The notes under the pieces were generated by a model. The model did no database searches, had not been told where the DNA came from, and saw only the letters and a program-made list of their open reading frames with translations. DNA of 64,000 nucleotides, from the NCBI RefSeq assembly GCF_001426505.1, contig NZ_LMEV01000017.1, positions 651,208 through 715,207 of the forward strand. Reading direction: 5' to 3'. Position numbers and translations under genes: made by a program. Origin of the DNA: Variovorax sp. Root473 (GTDB lineage: Bacteria > Pseudomonadota > Gammaproteobacteria > Burkholderiales > Burkholderiaceae_C). This document shows positions 8,948-16,473 of the stretch, one piece after another; position 1 is the first letter of the stretch; each line of letters opens with the position of its first letter.

Positions 8948-10213
8948 TCATGAGCGGGCGGCCTTGCGAACGGGCGCGGGCTTGGCAACCGCAGGGGCTG
9001 GCGTGACGCGCGCGCGTCCGCCTTTTTCGGCCCAGGTGCGTGTCCAGCGGATCTGCATCACGCGCATCACGCCCAGCATCGCGAGTGAGAGCGCACCGAA
9101 GAACACGAAGCCCCAGGCATAGCTGCCCAGGTACTGCTTCGACAGGCCCATGGCGTTGGGCACCAGGCCGCCGCCGAGGGCGCCGATCTCGCCGATCATC
9201 GAGCCGGCCACCGCCGTGCTGGCGGGCCAGCGCAGCGGCACCAGCTGAAACAGCGCGCCGTTGCCCGCGCCCAGCGCGGCGAAGCACACGATCAGCACCA
9301 GCGTGGTGATGGCCAGCGAGCCCGACGAGAAGCCCACCAGCACCAGGCCCACGGCCACCACCAGCAGCACCACCGTGAGCGTGTTCACGCCGCCCCAGCG
9401 GTCGGACAACCAGCCGCCCACGATGCGCACCGCCGCGCCCATGAAGGCCGCGAGCATCGTCAGCTGGCCGGCCTGCACCTTGCTCACGCCGAACTGGTCG
9501 TAGTAGTACGAGGGCAGGAAGGTCGTGAGGCCGATGAAGCCGCCGAAGGTCACGCCGTAGATCAGGCTGAAGACCCAGCCGTCTTTCTCGAACAGGCAGG
9601 CGATGTGCGCGCGGAAGCTGCCGTGCGGGTCCACGTCCGGCGGCTCCTTGGCGAAGAACACCATCACGACCATCGGGATGAGGATGGCGACGGCGGCCAC
9701 GCCGTACACCGCCTGCCAGCCGAGCCAGTTGGCCAGCGGCGGCGCCACCAGCACGGACACGGCCGTGCCCACGTTGCCCGCGCCCACCAGGCCCATGGCC
9801 AGGCCCTTGTGCTGCGGCGGGAACCAGCCCGAGCCCAGCGACAGCGCCACGCCGAAGCTCGCGCCGGCAATGCCCAGCAGCACGCCCATGGCGAGCAGGT
9901 CGTTGAAGCTCTTCACGAAGAAGAAGCCGAACAGCATCGCCACGGCAATGAGGCCCATCTCGACCAGCGTGGCCTTCTTGCGGCCGATGTATTGCGAGAG
10001 CAGGCCCAGCGGAAAGCGCATGAGCGCGCCCGCGATGATCGGCACCGACAGCATCAGGCCCTTCTGCGCGGGCGAGAGGTCGAAGGTTTCGCCGATGAAG
10101 GGCGCCATGGCGCCGTTGAGCACCCAGATGCAGCAGGAGAACGAGAAGTACAGGAAGGCCGCGAACAGGGTCGGACTGTGGCCTGACTGCAAGAAATTCC
10201 TGAAACCTGACAT
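8948..10213 (-). CDS. narK: Nitrate/nitrite MFS transporter, NarK/NasA family
   Basis: A 421 aa inner-membrane transporter of the NNP family of the major facilitator superfamily, with about 12 hydrophobic helices. Family features include a Gly-rich stretch (GIAGASFGVALSLGSGWFP near 120), the motif GAGNVGTAVS, and a second Gly-rich run (GAGNGALFQLVP) in the C-terminal half. The C-terminal tail is short, basic and Ala/Pro-rich. I took the ATG at 10213 (MSGFRNFLQSGH). The gene converges on the kinase gene with only 20 bases between stops and no terminator there. It probably imports nitrate or exchanges nitrate and nitrite, alongside the ABC system. Confidence 0.92.
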   Translation of the reverse strand: MSGFRNFLQSGHSPTLFAAFLYFSFSCCIWVLNGAMAPFIGETFDLSPAQKGLMLSVPIIAGALMRFPLGLLSQYIGRKKATLVEMGLIAVAMLFGFFFVKSFNDLLAMGVLLGIAGASFGVALSLGSGWFPPQHKGLAMGLVGAGNVGTAVSVLVAPPLANWLGWQAVYGVAAVAILIPMVVMVFFAKEPPDVDPHGSFRAHIACLFEKDGWVFSLIYGVTFGGFIGLTTFLPSYYYDQFGVSKVQAGQLTMLAAFMGAAVRIVGGWLSDRWGGVNTLTVVLLVVAVGLVLVGFSSGSLAITTLVLIVCFAALGAGNGALFQLVPLRWPASTAVAGSMIGEIGALGGGLVPNAMGLSKQYLGSYAWGFVFFGALSLAMLGVMRVMQIRWTRTWAEKGGRARVTPAPAVAKPAPVRKAARS

Positions 10214-10228
10214 GGTGCTCAAACGTGC

Positions 10229-10310
10229 AAAAAAGCCGCGGCGCAACCCGGGGAAGGTCGTGTCGACGGACAGGGGTGGAGTCGGGAGGCCGGCGGCGAA
10301 CGCCGTCGGC
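10229..10310 (-). terminator. Possible attenuator in the narK leader
   Basis: On the minus strand an arm GCCGACGGCG (10310-10301) can pair with the adjacent CGCCGCCGGC (10298-10289). Alternatively it can pair, with one bulged A, with CGCCGCGGC (10243-10235), which is followed directly by six U (10234-10229). The second pairing would be a terminator 16 bases before the narK ATG. The U run and complementary arms are seen; the switch is inferred, and the local hairpin may always win. Confidence 0.4.
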
Positions 10311-10373
10311 ATGGGGGTGGCCCCGGCCTGAGGATGGCCGGGTTGGATGCAGGAACCTGCAGCCTCACCAAAG

Positions 10374-10391
10374 CGGTGCTTCGTTACACCG
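10374..10391 (-). promoter_or_regulatory. ANTAR-type RNA hairpin in the narK leader
   Basis: Read on the minus strand, arms CGGUGU and GCACCG (last pair U-G) close a hexaloop AACGAA, with A at position 1 and G at 4 as in ANTAR-protein RNA targets. It begins about 2 bases after the transcription start predicted from the sigma-54 site. The nrtA leader has a matching AACG hexaloop. A competing pairing of CACCG with downstream GGUG also exists. Confidence 0.6.
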
Positions 10392-10403
10392 TGCCCTGTT
10401 CGA

Positions 10404-10419
10404 TGCAAGAGGCGTGCCC
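10404..10419 (-). promoter_or_regulatory. Predicted sigma-54 promoter for narK
   Basis: The minus-strand sequence GGGCACGCCTCTTGCA matches the TGGCAC-N5-TTGCA consensus except for the first base, with exactly 10 bases between the GG (-24) and GC (-12) doublets. The start is expected near 10393, giving a leader of about 180 bases before the narK ATG at 10213. I did not find a clear NtrC palindrome upstream. The intergenic region 10214-10474 also has to hold the promoter of the divergent ANTAR gene, which I could not place. Confidence 0.65.
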
Positions 10420-10474
10420 GCGAATGCAGGCTGGCGTGACCTATGCTTCCGGGGCCTTGCCACACCTTGCCGTC

Positions 10475-11758
10475 ATGTCCCTTCTCGTCGTCCTTTCCCC
10501 CGAACCCGCTGAAGACGTGCCCTTGCCGGCATCGCTGCAGCAATCGATCGATGCCGCAGGCGTTGCGGTGCTGGGACGTGCGGACTGCCACACGCTGGTG
10601 CAGCGCACGCAGGCGCTCGCACCGTCGATGGTCCTGGTGCATCTGGATGAAACAGAGCCGCAGCTCGACGCGCTGCTGGCAGTGCTGGCCGCATGGCGCG
10701 GCGCACCGCCATGCGCATTGGGCGTGATGAGCGCGCCGCTGGACGGCGCGCAGCACGCCGCGCTCGTGGCCGCGGGCGTGCATGCGTGGGCGCCCTTCGA
10801 TGGCGTCGATGCGCTCGCCGCACTGATCGCCCAGGCGCAGGCCCGCTGGACGCGCGAGGCTGCGCTGCGCACCGAACTCGACGGCCTGCGCACGCGCATG
10901 GACGAGCGCAAGTGGGTCGATCGCGCCAAGGGCTTGCTCATGGCCGCGCGCGGCATCGGCGAGGACGAGGCCTTCGGCCTGCTGCGCGGCGCCGCGATGC
11001 ACGCCAACCTGCGGCTGGGCGAGGTGTCGCGCTCGGTCATCGAGGCTGCGCAGTGGGCCGAGGCGATCAACCGCGCGGGCCAGCTGCGCATGCTCTCGCA
11101 GCGGCTGGTGCGCGTGGCGGCGCAGCTCGCGGCCGGCATCGACGCGCAGCGTGCGCGCGTGCTGCGCACGCAATCGACCGAGCGCGTGCAGCAGACGCTG
11201 GATCATCTGGCGGCCCTCGATCTGGGGCCGGCCGGCGTGCAGGCGCTCGGCGAGGTGCAGGCCGCGTGGACTGGCTTGGCCGCACTGCTGACGGCCAAGC
11301 CGGCGTCGCAAGGGCTTGCCGCGATCGATGCGCGCGGCGAGGCCTTGCTGTCGGCGGCCGAGTCGCTGACGGACGCGCTGGAGGCTTCGGGTGCGCGGCG
11401 CGCGCTGCGCATCGTCAACATCTGCGGACGGCAACGCATGCGCGCGCAGCGGCTGGCCAAGGACGCGCTGCTGGCCTCGACGCTCGCGGCCAGCGCCTCG
11501 CGCGAGCGGCTGCTGCCGACCATGAACGAATTCGAAGCCGCGCTGCTGGAGCTGGAGCGTGCGCCGCTCAGCTCGCCCGAGATCCGCGCCGGGCTGGTGA
11601 GCGCGCGCGACGAGTGGCTGCGCCTCGTCGGCGGCGTGCAGGCGCTCGACAGCGCCGAGGGGCGCGCCACGCTGGTGCGTTCCAGCGAGGCGCTCGTGGA
11701 CACCTTCGAGCGCCTCACGGGGTGGTACGAGCACAGCCTGCAGGTCATCATGTCTTGA
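10475..11758 (+). CDS. Soluble ANTAR protein with degenerate receiver and NarX-like P-box repeats
   Basis: A 427 aa protein without signal peptide or membrane segment. Residues 1-120 look like a response-regulator receiver but lack the N-terminal acidic pair and the conserved Lys; D58 sits where the phospho-Asp would be. Residues about 133-190 are an ANTAR RNA-binding domain (RMDERKWVDRAKGLLM). Residues 195-427 are two PilJ/NIT-like helical repeats, each with a P-box-like segment: INRAGQLRMLSQRL (198-211) and ICGRQRMRAQRL (316-327). The first closely resembles the nitrate-binding P-box of NarX, including the Arg (R205) in the RM pair. It is probably a cytoplasmic nitrate-responsive antiterminator. 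The start at 10475 is the first Met giving a receiver-like N terminus. Confidence 0.85.
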   Translation: MSLLVVLSPEPAEDVPLPASLQQSIDAAGVAVLGRADCHTLVQRTQALAPSMVLVHLDETEPQLDALLAVLAAWRGAPPCALGVMSAPLDGAQHAALVAAGVHAWAPFDGVDALAALIAQAQARWTREAALRTELDGLRTRMDERKWVDRAKGLLMAARGIGEDEAFGLLRGAAMHANLRLGEVSRSVIEAAQWAEAINRAGQLRMLSQRLVRVAAQLAAGIDAQRARVLRTQSTERVQQTLDHLAALDLGPAGVQALGEVQAAWTGLAALLTAKPASQGLAAIDARGEALLSAAESLTDALEASGARRALRIVNICGRQRMRAQRLAKDALLASTLAASASRERLLPTMNEFEAALLELERAPLSSPEIRAGLVSARDEWLRLVGGVQALDSAEGRATLVRSSEALVDTFERLTGWYEHSLQVIMS

Positions 11759-11783
11759 TGCCCGTCGTGCTGCGCCTGCCGGG

Positions 11784-12593
11784 TCAGGCCGCGGCCTTCT
11801 CCACATGCGCCTGGCGCGTGTAGAGGAAATCGATCACCGCCTTGCGCGCATGCACGTAGGCCGGGTCTTCGGCCAGCGCCACGCGGTGGCGCGGGCGCGC
11901 GATGTCCACGGACAGCACCTCGCCGATGGTGGCGGCCGGGCCGTTGGTGAGCATCACGATGCGGTCACTCAGCAGCACGGCTTCGTCGACATCGTGCGTG
12001 ACCATGACGACGGTGCTGCGTGTCTTCTGCACGATGGCGAGCAGCTCGTCCTGCAGCTTGGCGCGGGTGAGCGCGTCGAGCGCGCCGAAGGGCTCGTCCA
12101 TCAGCAGCACCTTGGGCTCCATCGACAGCGCACGGGCGATGCCCACGCGCTGCTTCATGCCACCCGAGATTTCGCCGGGCCGCTTCTGTGCGGCGGGCGT
12201 GAGGCCCACGAGCGCCAGCGCCGCGTCGGTGCGCTCGCGCAGCTGCGCCTTGTTCTCGGTGGCCGCGAACACGCGCTCGACCGCGAGGTACACGTTCTCG
12301 AAGCAGGTGAGCCAGGGCAGCAGCGAGTGGTTCTGGAACACCACGGCGCGTTCGGGCCCCGGGCCCTTGATCTCCTTGTTGGCGCACAGCAGCACGCCCT
12401 GCGTGGGCGTGGTCAGCCCGGCAATGAGGTTCAGCAGCGTCGACTTGCCGCAGCCCGAGTGGCCGATGAGCGTGACGAACTCGCCCTTGGCCACGTTCAG
12501 GTTCACATCGCGCAGTGCGACGAAGCGGCCCTTCGGCGTCTTGAAGGCCTGCTCGACGTTATGAATCTCGATGTACTTCGAATCGTCATTCAT
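11784..12593 (-). CDS. nrtD: Nitrate ABC transporter, ATP-binding subunit
   Basis: A 269 aa cytoplasmic ATPase of the NrtD/SsuB family. Walker A GHSGCGKST is near 43-51, the signature is ISGGMKQR, Walker B LLMDEPFGALD and the switch His lies in VTHDVDEA. It energises the permease encoded just upstream, and its ATG overlaps that permease's stop by four bases (ATGA). Family members also serve sulfonate, taurine and cyanate uptake; nitrate is inferred from the NrtA-like binding protein and the cluster. Confidence 0.93.
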   Translation of the reverse strand: MNDDSKYIEIHNVEQAFKTPKGRFVALRDVNLNVAKGEFVTLIGHSGCGKSTLLNLIAGLTTPTQGVLLCANKEIKGPGPERAVVFQNHSLLPWLTCFENVYLAVERVFAATENKAQLRERTDAALALVGLTPAAQKRPGEISGGMKQRVGIARALSMEPKVLLMDEPFGALDALTRAKLQDELLAIVQKTRSTVVMVTHDVDEAVLLSDRIVMLTNGPAATIGEVLSVDIARPRHRVALAEDPAYVHARKAVIDFLYTRQAHVEKAAA

Positions 12594-13513
12594 GATTTCA
12601 CCTCTTCGAACGTGAATGCGGTGGCGAGCTGGATGAGCGCGAACTCCAGCACCAGGCCGACGATGCCGATCACGAAGATCGCGATGATGATGTTGGCGAC
12701 GTTGAGGTTGTTCCACTCGTCCCACACCCAGAAGCCGATGCCGACGCCGCCCGTGAGCATCTCGGCCGCGACGATCACCAGCCACGCGGTGCCCACCGCC
12801 AGGCGCACGCCCGTGAGCATGTAGGGCAGCACGGCGGGAAAGAGGATCTTGGTGAGGATCTTCCATTCGCTGAGGTTGAGCACCTTGGCCACGTTCATGT
12901 AGTCGCTCGGCACGCGCTGCACGCCCACGGCGGTGTTGATGACCATCGGCCAGATCGAGCAGATGAAGATGGTCCAGATGGCAGCCGGGTTGGCGCCCTT
13001 GAACACCAGCAGTCCGATGGGCAGCCAGGCCAGCGGTGACACCGGGCGCAGCAGGCTGATGAGCGGGTTGAACATGCGCGAGAGAAATTCGAAGCGCCCG
13101 ATGGCAAAGCCGGCCGGAATGCCGACCGCTGCCGCGAGCCCGAAGCCCAGCGCCACGCGCTGCAGCGACGACAGCACGTTCCAGCCCACGCCCTGGTCGT
13201 TCGGCCCCTTGCTGTAGAACGGGTCGCTGAACACCGTGAGCGCCTGCTGCCAGGTGGCCCACGGCGAAGGGAAGCCGGTGGTGCTCTTCATGGCGACGAT
13301 TTCCCAGACCAGCACGAGCAGGCCGAAGCCCAGGAGCGGTGGGAGCACGCGCATCCAGAAGGCGCGCAGGTCGAGGGGCGCGCGGGTGCGGGGCGCAGGT
13401 GCCGCCGCGGCAACGGCCGCAGCGGGGGCGGGCGCCAGGGGGCGGGACACCACAGGCGCGGCAACCTGCGGGGCCACCGCGTCGAGCGGGGAGTGAAAAA
13501 CGGCGCTGACCAT
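12590..13513 (-). CDS. nrtB: Nitrate ABC transporter, permease subunit
   Basis: A 307 aa inner-membrane permease of the BPD_transp_1 family. An Ala/Pro-rich cytoplasmic tail of about 45 residues precedes the first helix (PPLLGFGLLVLVWEIVAM). Five more hydrophobic segments follow, with the cytoplasmic coupling region around residues 225-245 (NVAKVLNLSEWKILTKILFP). Two starts are possible: an ATG at 13534 overlapping the nrtA stop, or the ATG at 13513, which I prefer because GAGGAG lies 9-14 bases before it. It sits between nrtA and nrtD in one operon. Confidence 0.9.
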   Translation of the reverse strand: MVSAVFHSPLDAVAPQVAAPVVSRPLAPAPAAAVAAAAPAPRTRAPLDLRAFWMRVLPPLLGFGLLVLVWEIVAMKSTTGFPSPWATWQQALTVFSDPFYSKGPNDQGVGWNVLSSLQRVALGFGLAAAVGIPAGFAIGRFEFLSRMFNPLISLLRPVSPLAWLPIGLLVFKGANPAAIWTIFICSIWPMVINTAVGVQRVPSDYMNVAKVLNLSEWKILTKILFPAVLPYMLTGVRLAVGTAWLVIVAAEMLTGGVGIGFWVWDEWNNLNVANIIIAIFVIGIVGLVLEFALIQLATAFTFEEVKS

Positions 13514-13533
13514 GGTGTGTTTCTCCTCGAACA

Positions 13534-14778
13534 TCAAACGTGCAACTTGAACGAGTCGGCGTACTTCTTCGGGTCCTTGCCGTCCCAGACGGTGCCGTCG
13601 AAGAGCTTGCTGCTGCGCATCGTGTCCTTGGGCACAGGCGTCTGCGTGGCGGCGGCGGCCTGCTTGTAGATGTCGATGCGGTTGATCTCGGTGGCCACCT
13701 TCAGGTAGTCGGGGTGCTCCTTCAGCAGGCCCCAGCGCTTGTGCTGCGTGAGGAACCACATGCCGTCCGACAGGTACGGAAAGTTCACGGCGCCGCCGTT
13801 GTAGAACTTCATGTGGTTGGGGTCGTCCCAGCTCTTGCCCAGGCCGTTCACGTAGCGGCCCAGGATGCGCTGGTTGATCGCGTCCACGCTGGTGTTGACG
13901 TAGCTCTTGTCGGCGATGGTCTCGGCCATCCTGTTCTTGTTCTGCAGGCCGGTGTCGATCCACTTGCTCGCCTCGAGGATCGCAGCCGTGACGGCGCGGG
14001 CCGTGTTGGGGTACTTCTTCGTGAACTCCGCGGTGCAGCCGAGCACCTTCTCGGGGTGGTCCTTCCAGATGTCCTGCGTGGTGATGGCCGTGATGCCGAT
14101 GCCGTCCATGATCGCGCGCTGGCCCCAGGGCTCGCCCACGCAGTAGCCGTCCATGTTGCCCACGCGCATGTTGGCCACCATCTGCGGCGGCGGCACGGTG
14201 ATGTTCTTCACGTCCTTGAAAGGATCGATGCCGGCCGAGGCGAGCCAGTAGTACAGCCACATGGCGTGCGTGCCGGTGGGGAAGGTCTGCGCGAAGGTGT
14301 ATTCGCGCTTCTCGGTGGCGATGAGCTTGGCGAGCGAGGCTGCATCGACCGCGCCCTTGTCGGACAGCTTCTTCGACAGCGTGATCGCCTGGCCGTTGTT
14401 GTTCAGGGTCATGAGCACGGCCATGTCCTTCTTCGGGCCGCTCAGGCCCAGGTGCATGCCGTAGACGAGGCCGTAGAGCACATGGGCCATGTCGAGGTCG
14501 CCGTTGGAGAGCTTGTCGCGCACGCCGGCCCAACTGGCTTCCTTGCTGGGGACGATCTTCACGCCGTACTTCTTGTCGATGCCCAGCACCGAGGCCATCA
14601 CCACGCTGGCGCAGTCGGTCAGCGGGATGAAGCCGATCTTCACTTCTTCCTTCTCGGGCTTGTCCGAGCCCTGGGCCCAGACGGCGGCGCGCAGCGCGGG
14701 GTCGATGCCCACGGCGCCGATGGCGGCGGCCTGCAGCACGCGGCGTCGGCTCAGTTTGGTTTTCAGCAGATCGGACAT
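13534..14778 (-). CDS. nrtA: Nitrate ABC transporter, periplasmic substrate-binding protein
   Basis: A 414 aa binding protein of the NrtA/NasF family. The N terminus has a twin-arginine-like signal (SRRRVLQAAAIGAVG, cleavage probably after AVWAQ). The mature part opens with KIGFIPLTDCASVVMA, the typical NrtA entry strand, and later has the segment MDGYCVGEPWGQRA characteristic of the nitrate-binding subgroup. I used the ATG at 14778, preceded by GGAG about 9 bases upstream; a 16-codon upstream extension lies in the terminator region and is unlikely. It is the first gene of the nrtABD operon. Confidence 0.94.
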   Translation of the reverse strand: MSDLLKTKLSRRRVLQAAAIGAVGIDPALRAAVWAQGSDKPEKEEVKIGFIPLTDCASVVMASVLGIDKKYGVKIVPSKEASWAGVRDKLSNGDLDMAHVLYGLVYGMHLGLSGPKKDMAVLMTLNNNGQAITLSKKLSDKGAVDAASLAKLIATEKREYTFAQTFPTGTHAMWLYYWLASAGIDPFKDVKNITVPPPQMVANMRVGNMDGYCVGEPWGQRAIMDGIGITAITTQDIWKDHPEKVLGCTAEFTKKYPNTARAVTAAILEASKWIDTGLQNKNRMAETIADKSYVNTSVDAINQRILGRYVNGLGKSWDDPNHMKFYNGGAVNFPYLSDGMWFLTQHKRWGLLKEHPDYLKVATEINRIDIYKQAAAATQTPVPKDTMRSSKLFDGTVWDGKDPKKYADSFKLHV

Positions 14779-14797
14779 GGGCGTGGCTCCAGAAGTG

Positions 14798-14874
14798 AAA
14801 AGACAAAAACGAAAAGGCGTCCGCACCGCGCAGGGGCTGCTCGTGAACGAGCCCTTGCGGGATGGGGACGCCTT
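14798..14874 (-). terminator. Leader terminator upstream of nrtA
   Basis: On the minus strand GGCGUCC (14872-14866) pairs with GGACGCC (14822-14816). Between them is an inner GC-rich hairpin built on CUCGU/ACGAG, and downstream is a U-rich run (UUUU-C-GUUUUU-G-UC-UUUU, 14815-14798). It ends about 20 bases before the nrtA ATG, so transcripts would stop unless read-through is induced. This is the expected target of NasR-type antitermination. Confidence 0.82.
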
Positions 14875-14892
14875 TGTCCGGTTCGGTGGGCC

Positions 14893-14910
14893 GCACCCGC
14901 CGTTGGGTGC
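14893..14910 (-). promoter_or_regulatory. ANTAR-type RNA hairpin in the nrtA leader
   Basis: The minus strand forms a perfect 6-bp stem, GCACCC/GGGUGC, around the hexaloop AACGGC. A at loop position 1 and G at position 4 match the known ANTAR-binding rule. It lies between the predicted start (about 14938) and the terminator. A second small hairpin (14935-14922, AGACC-GAAA-GGUCU) lies just upstream but has a tetraloop, so it only partly fits the two-hairpin ANTAR motif. Confidence 0.75.
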
Positions 14911-14948
14911 AACCTGCCTGAAGACCTTTCGGTCTGCGCCAAGGTCTA

Positions 14949-14964
14949 TGCAAGCGGTGTGCCA
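14949..14964 (-). promoter_or_regulatory. Predicted sigma-54 promoter for nrtABD
   Basis: The minus-strand sequence TGGCACACCGCTTGCA is a full match to TGGCAC-N5-TTGCA, with 10 bases between the -24 GG and -12 GC. It predicts a start near 14938 and a leader of about 160 bases. Nitrogen-controlled nas operons in Klebsiella use the same promoter class. Confidence 0.85.
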
Positions 14965-15064
14965 GCCCGAAACTGCTTGCAGAAGCTTGCGGGAGCTGTG
15001 GAAAAGAGAGCTGGCAGCGCACGCTGGTGCAGCGGAAGGTTCCTGCCGGCCCGCAAAACCCAGG

Positions 15065-15085
15065 GGCGCACAACAGTTGTGCGCC
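15065..15085. promoter_or_regulatory. Predicted NtrC enhancer site
   Basis: A perfect palindrome with 10-base arms (GGCGCACAAC and its complement) around a single A. It contains GCAC-N7-GTGC, the core of NtrC operators. The centre (15075) is about 137 bp upstream of the predicted nrtA start, a usual distance for NtrC enhancers. A weaker half-site (CTGGTGCA, 15023-15030) lies between it and the promoter. Confidence 0.7.
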
Positions 15086-15107
15086 GCACCAATTCAAGCG
15101 GCTGGCA

Positions 15108-16373
15108 TCAGCCTCGCGGTGCAGCCTCGAGCGGCAGGTAGTCGGCCATGGCCAGCATCGACTCGGCCACGTCGACGAGGCGGCGCTTCTGGTTCATGGC
15201 GGTCTGGCGCAGCATCTTGTGCGCTTCGGCCTCGCTCAGGCGGCGGTGCGCCATCAGCAGGCCCTTGGCACGCTCGACGATCTTGCGTTCGTTGAGCGAG
15301 GCACGCACGGTGTCGAGTTCATCGCTCATGGCCTGCAGGCGCTGCGACTGCTCCTGGACCATGTCGAGCACCGAGCGCTCGAGGTGGCGCCCGAGCTGCG
15401 CCGGCGTGGCGTCCTGCGCCTGCTGGGCATCGTCGAAGAAGAGCGCACCACCCGCTTGCGGTGCAAGCGTGCCGAGCAGTTGTTGGTACGCCGCCAGTTC
15501 GCTGCGCGCTTGCGCGGTCTTGTGGTCGCACAGCGCGCGCAGGTCAGCGGACAGGCGGTTCTCGACCGTCTGCATGGCGTCGATGCGCCGGGTGCAGCAA
15601 TCGAACCAGGCCTGGCTCAGGAGCGCATCGGCCGGCACCGACGTGGCGCCCTTGCGGCGCAGGCGTTCGAGTTCGGCCAGCACGGCGTCGGGCTGGCTGG
15701 CGTGCCAGAGGCCGCGCACGGCGTCGCCCGAGAAGTCGATGAACACCTGGAAGCACCGCTCCTGTGACTCGATGAGGTGCCGCCATTGCTGGCGCTGCGC
15801 CTCGTCGCCCCGGCCCAGCGCGAACGCAGCGGCGCCGAAGGCACGCTCCTGGCCCGCGAACTCCTTGCCCTGCATGAAGTTGAACATCGCCACCAGCAGG
15901 CGCGAGATCTCGGGGTCGGTGGCACCGTCGGCCGCTTCGAACACCACGGCCAGCAGGCCGGCCACGAGCTTGGCGAAGGCGGCCACGGCCTGCGCCGGCT
16001 GGAGGTCGAGCGTGTCGATGCGCTGGCGCAGCGCGGGCAGGGCGTCCAGGCCCGGCAGCACCCAGGCGATGCGGCTGAACAGGCGCGCGCCGTGGCCGGC
16101 GCCCACCACGCGGTGGTGCTCGGCCTCGAGCCGGTCGAAGCCGGCACGCACCTGCTGTTCGAGCGCGAGGCATTCGGCGATCTGTGGTCCGCGCTGGTCG
16201 GCGAAGCGCCCACCATGCGAGGCCAGGAACACGTTCGACATGCCGCGCTCGCGCTGCAGCGCATGCACGAGCCGCCCGATGGCGCTGACCAGCTCGCTGG
16301 TGCGCGCGAGCTGGTCCAGCGCGTCGATCTCGCATCGGCGCGCGGCGATCAGGAAGCTCAGGCCGGAAGTCAT
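15108..16373 (-). CDS. nasR: Nitrate-responsive antiterminator, NIT domain plus ANTAR (NasR-like)
   Basis: A 421 aa cytoplasmic regulator. Residues about 25-300 form an all-helical NIT nitrate-sensing domain, with [16 protein letters not shown] near 35-50 carrying the Arg-rich helix found in NIT proteins. Residues about 345-405 are the ANTAR RNA-binding domain ([19 protein letters not shown]). In Klebsiella, NasR binds the nasF leader RNA and prevents termination when nitrate or nitrite is bound. Here the gene lies directly upstream of the nrtA leader, in the same direction. I used the ATG at 16373, which removes a long non-conserved N-terminal reading that overlaps tsaD. Confidence 0.92.
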   Translation of the reverse strand: MTSGLSFLIAARRCEIDALDQLARTSELVSAIGRLVHALQRERGMSNVFLASHGGRFADQRGPQIAECLALEQQVRAGFDRLEAEHHRVVGAGHGARLFSRIAWVLPGLDALPALRQRIDTLDLQPAQAVAAFAKLVAGLLAVVFEAADGATDPEISRLLVAMFNFMQGKEFAGQERAFGAAAFALGRGDEAQRQQWRHLIESQERCFQVFIDFSGDAVRGLWHASQPDAVLAELERLRRKGATSVPADALLSQAWFDCCTRRIDAMQTVENRLSADLRALCDHKTAQARSELAAYQQLLGTLAPQAGGALFFDDAQQAQDATPAQLGRHLERSVLDMVQEQSQRLQAMSDELDTVRASLNERKIVERAKGLLMAHRRLSEAEAHKMLRQTAMNQKRRLVDVAESMLAMADYLPLEAAPRG

Positions 16374-16473
16374 TCGTGGGGGCGCAGAAGGGGCGCCTTC
16401 CGCTTGTGCAACTTCCGTGCCTCGCTTGCCCCTTCGCGGGCGCCGCCGGCGGGCGGCCCCTACACTCGGCGCC

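Noticed and set aside
15018..15029. Second NtrC site GCAC/GTGC near the nrtA promoter
   Set aside because: The spacing is 4 bases and not 7, so at most it is a half-site.
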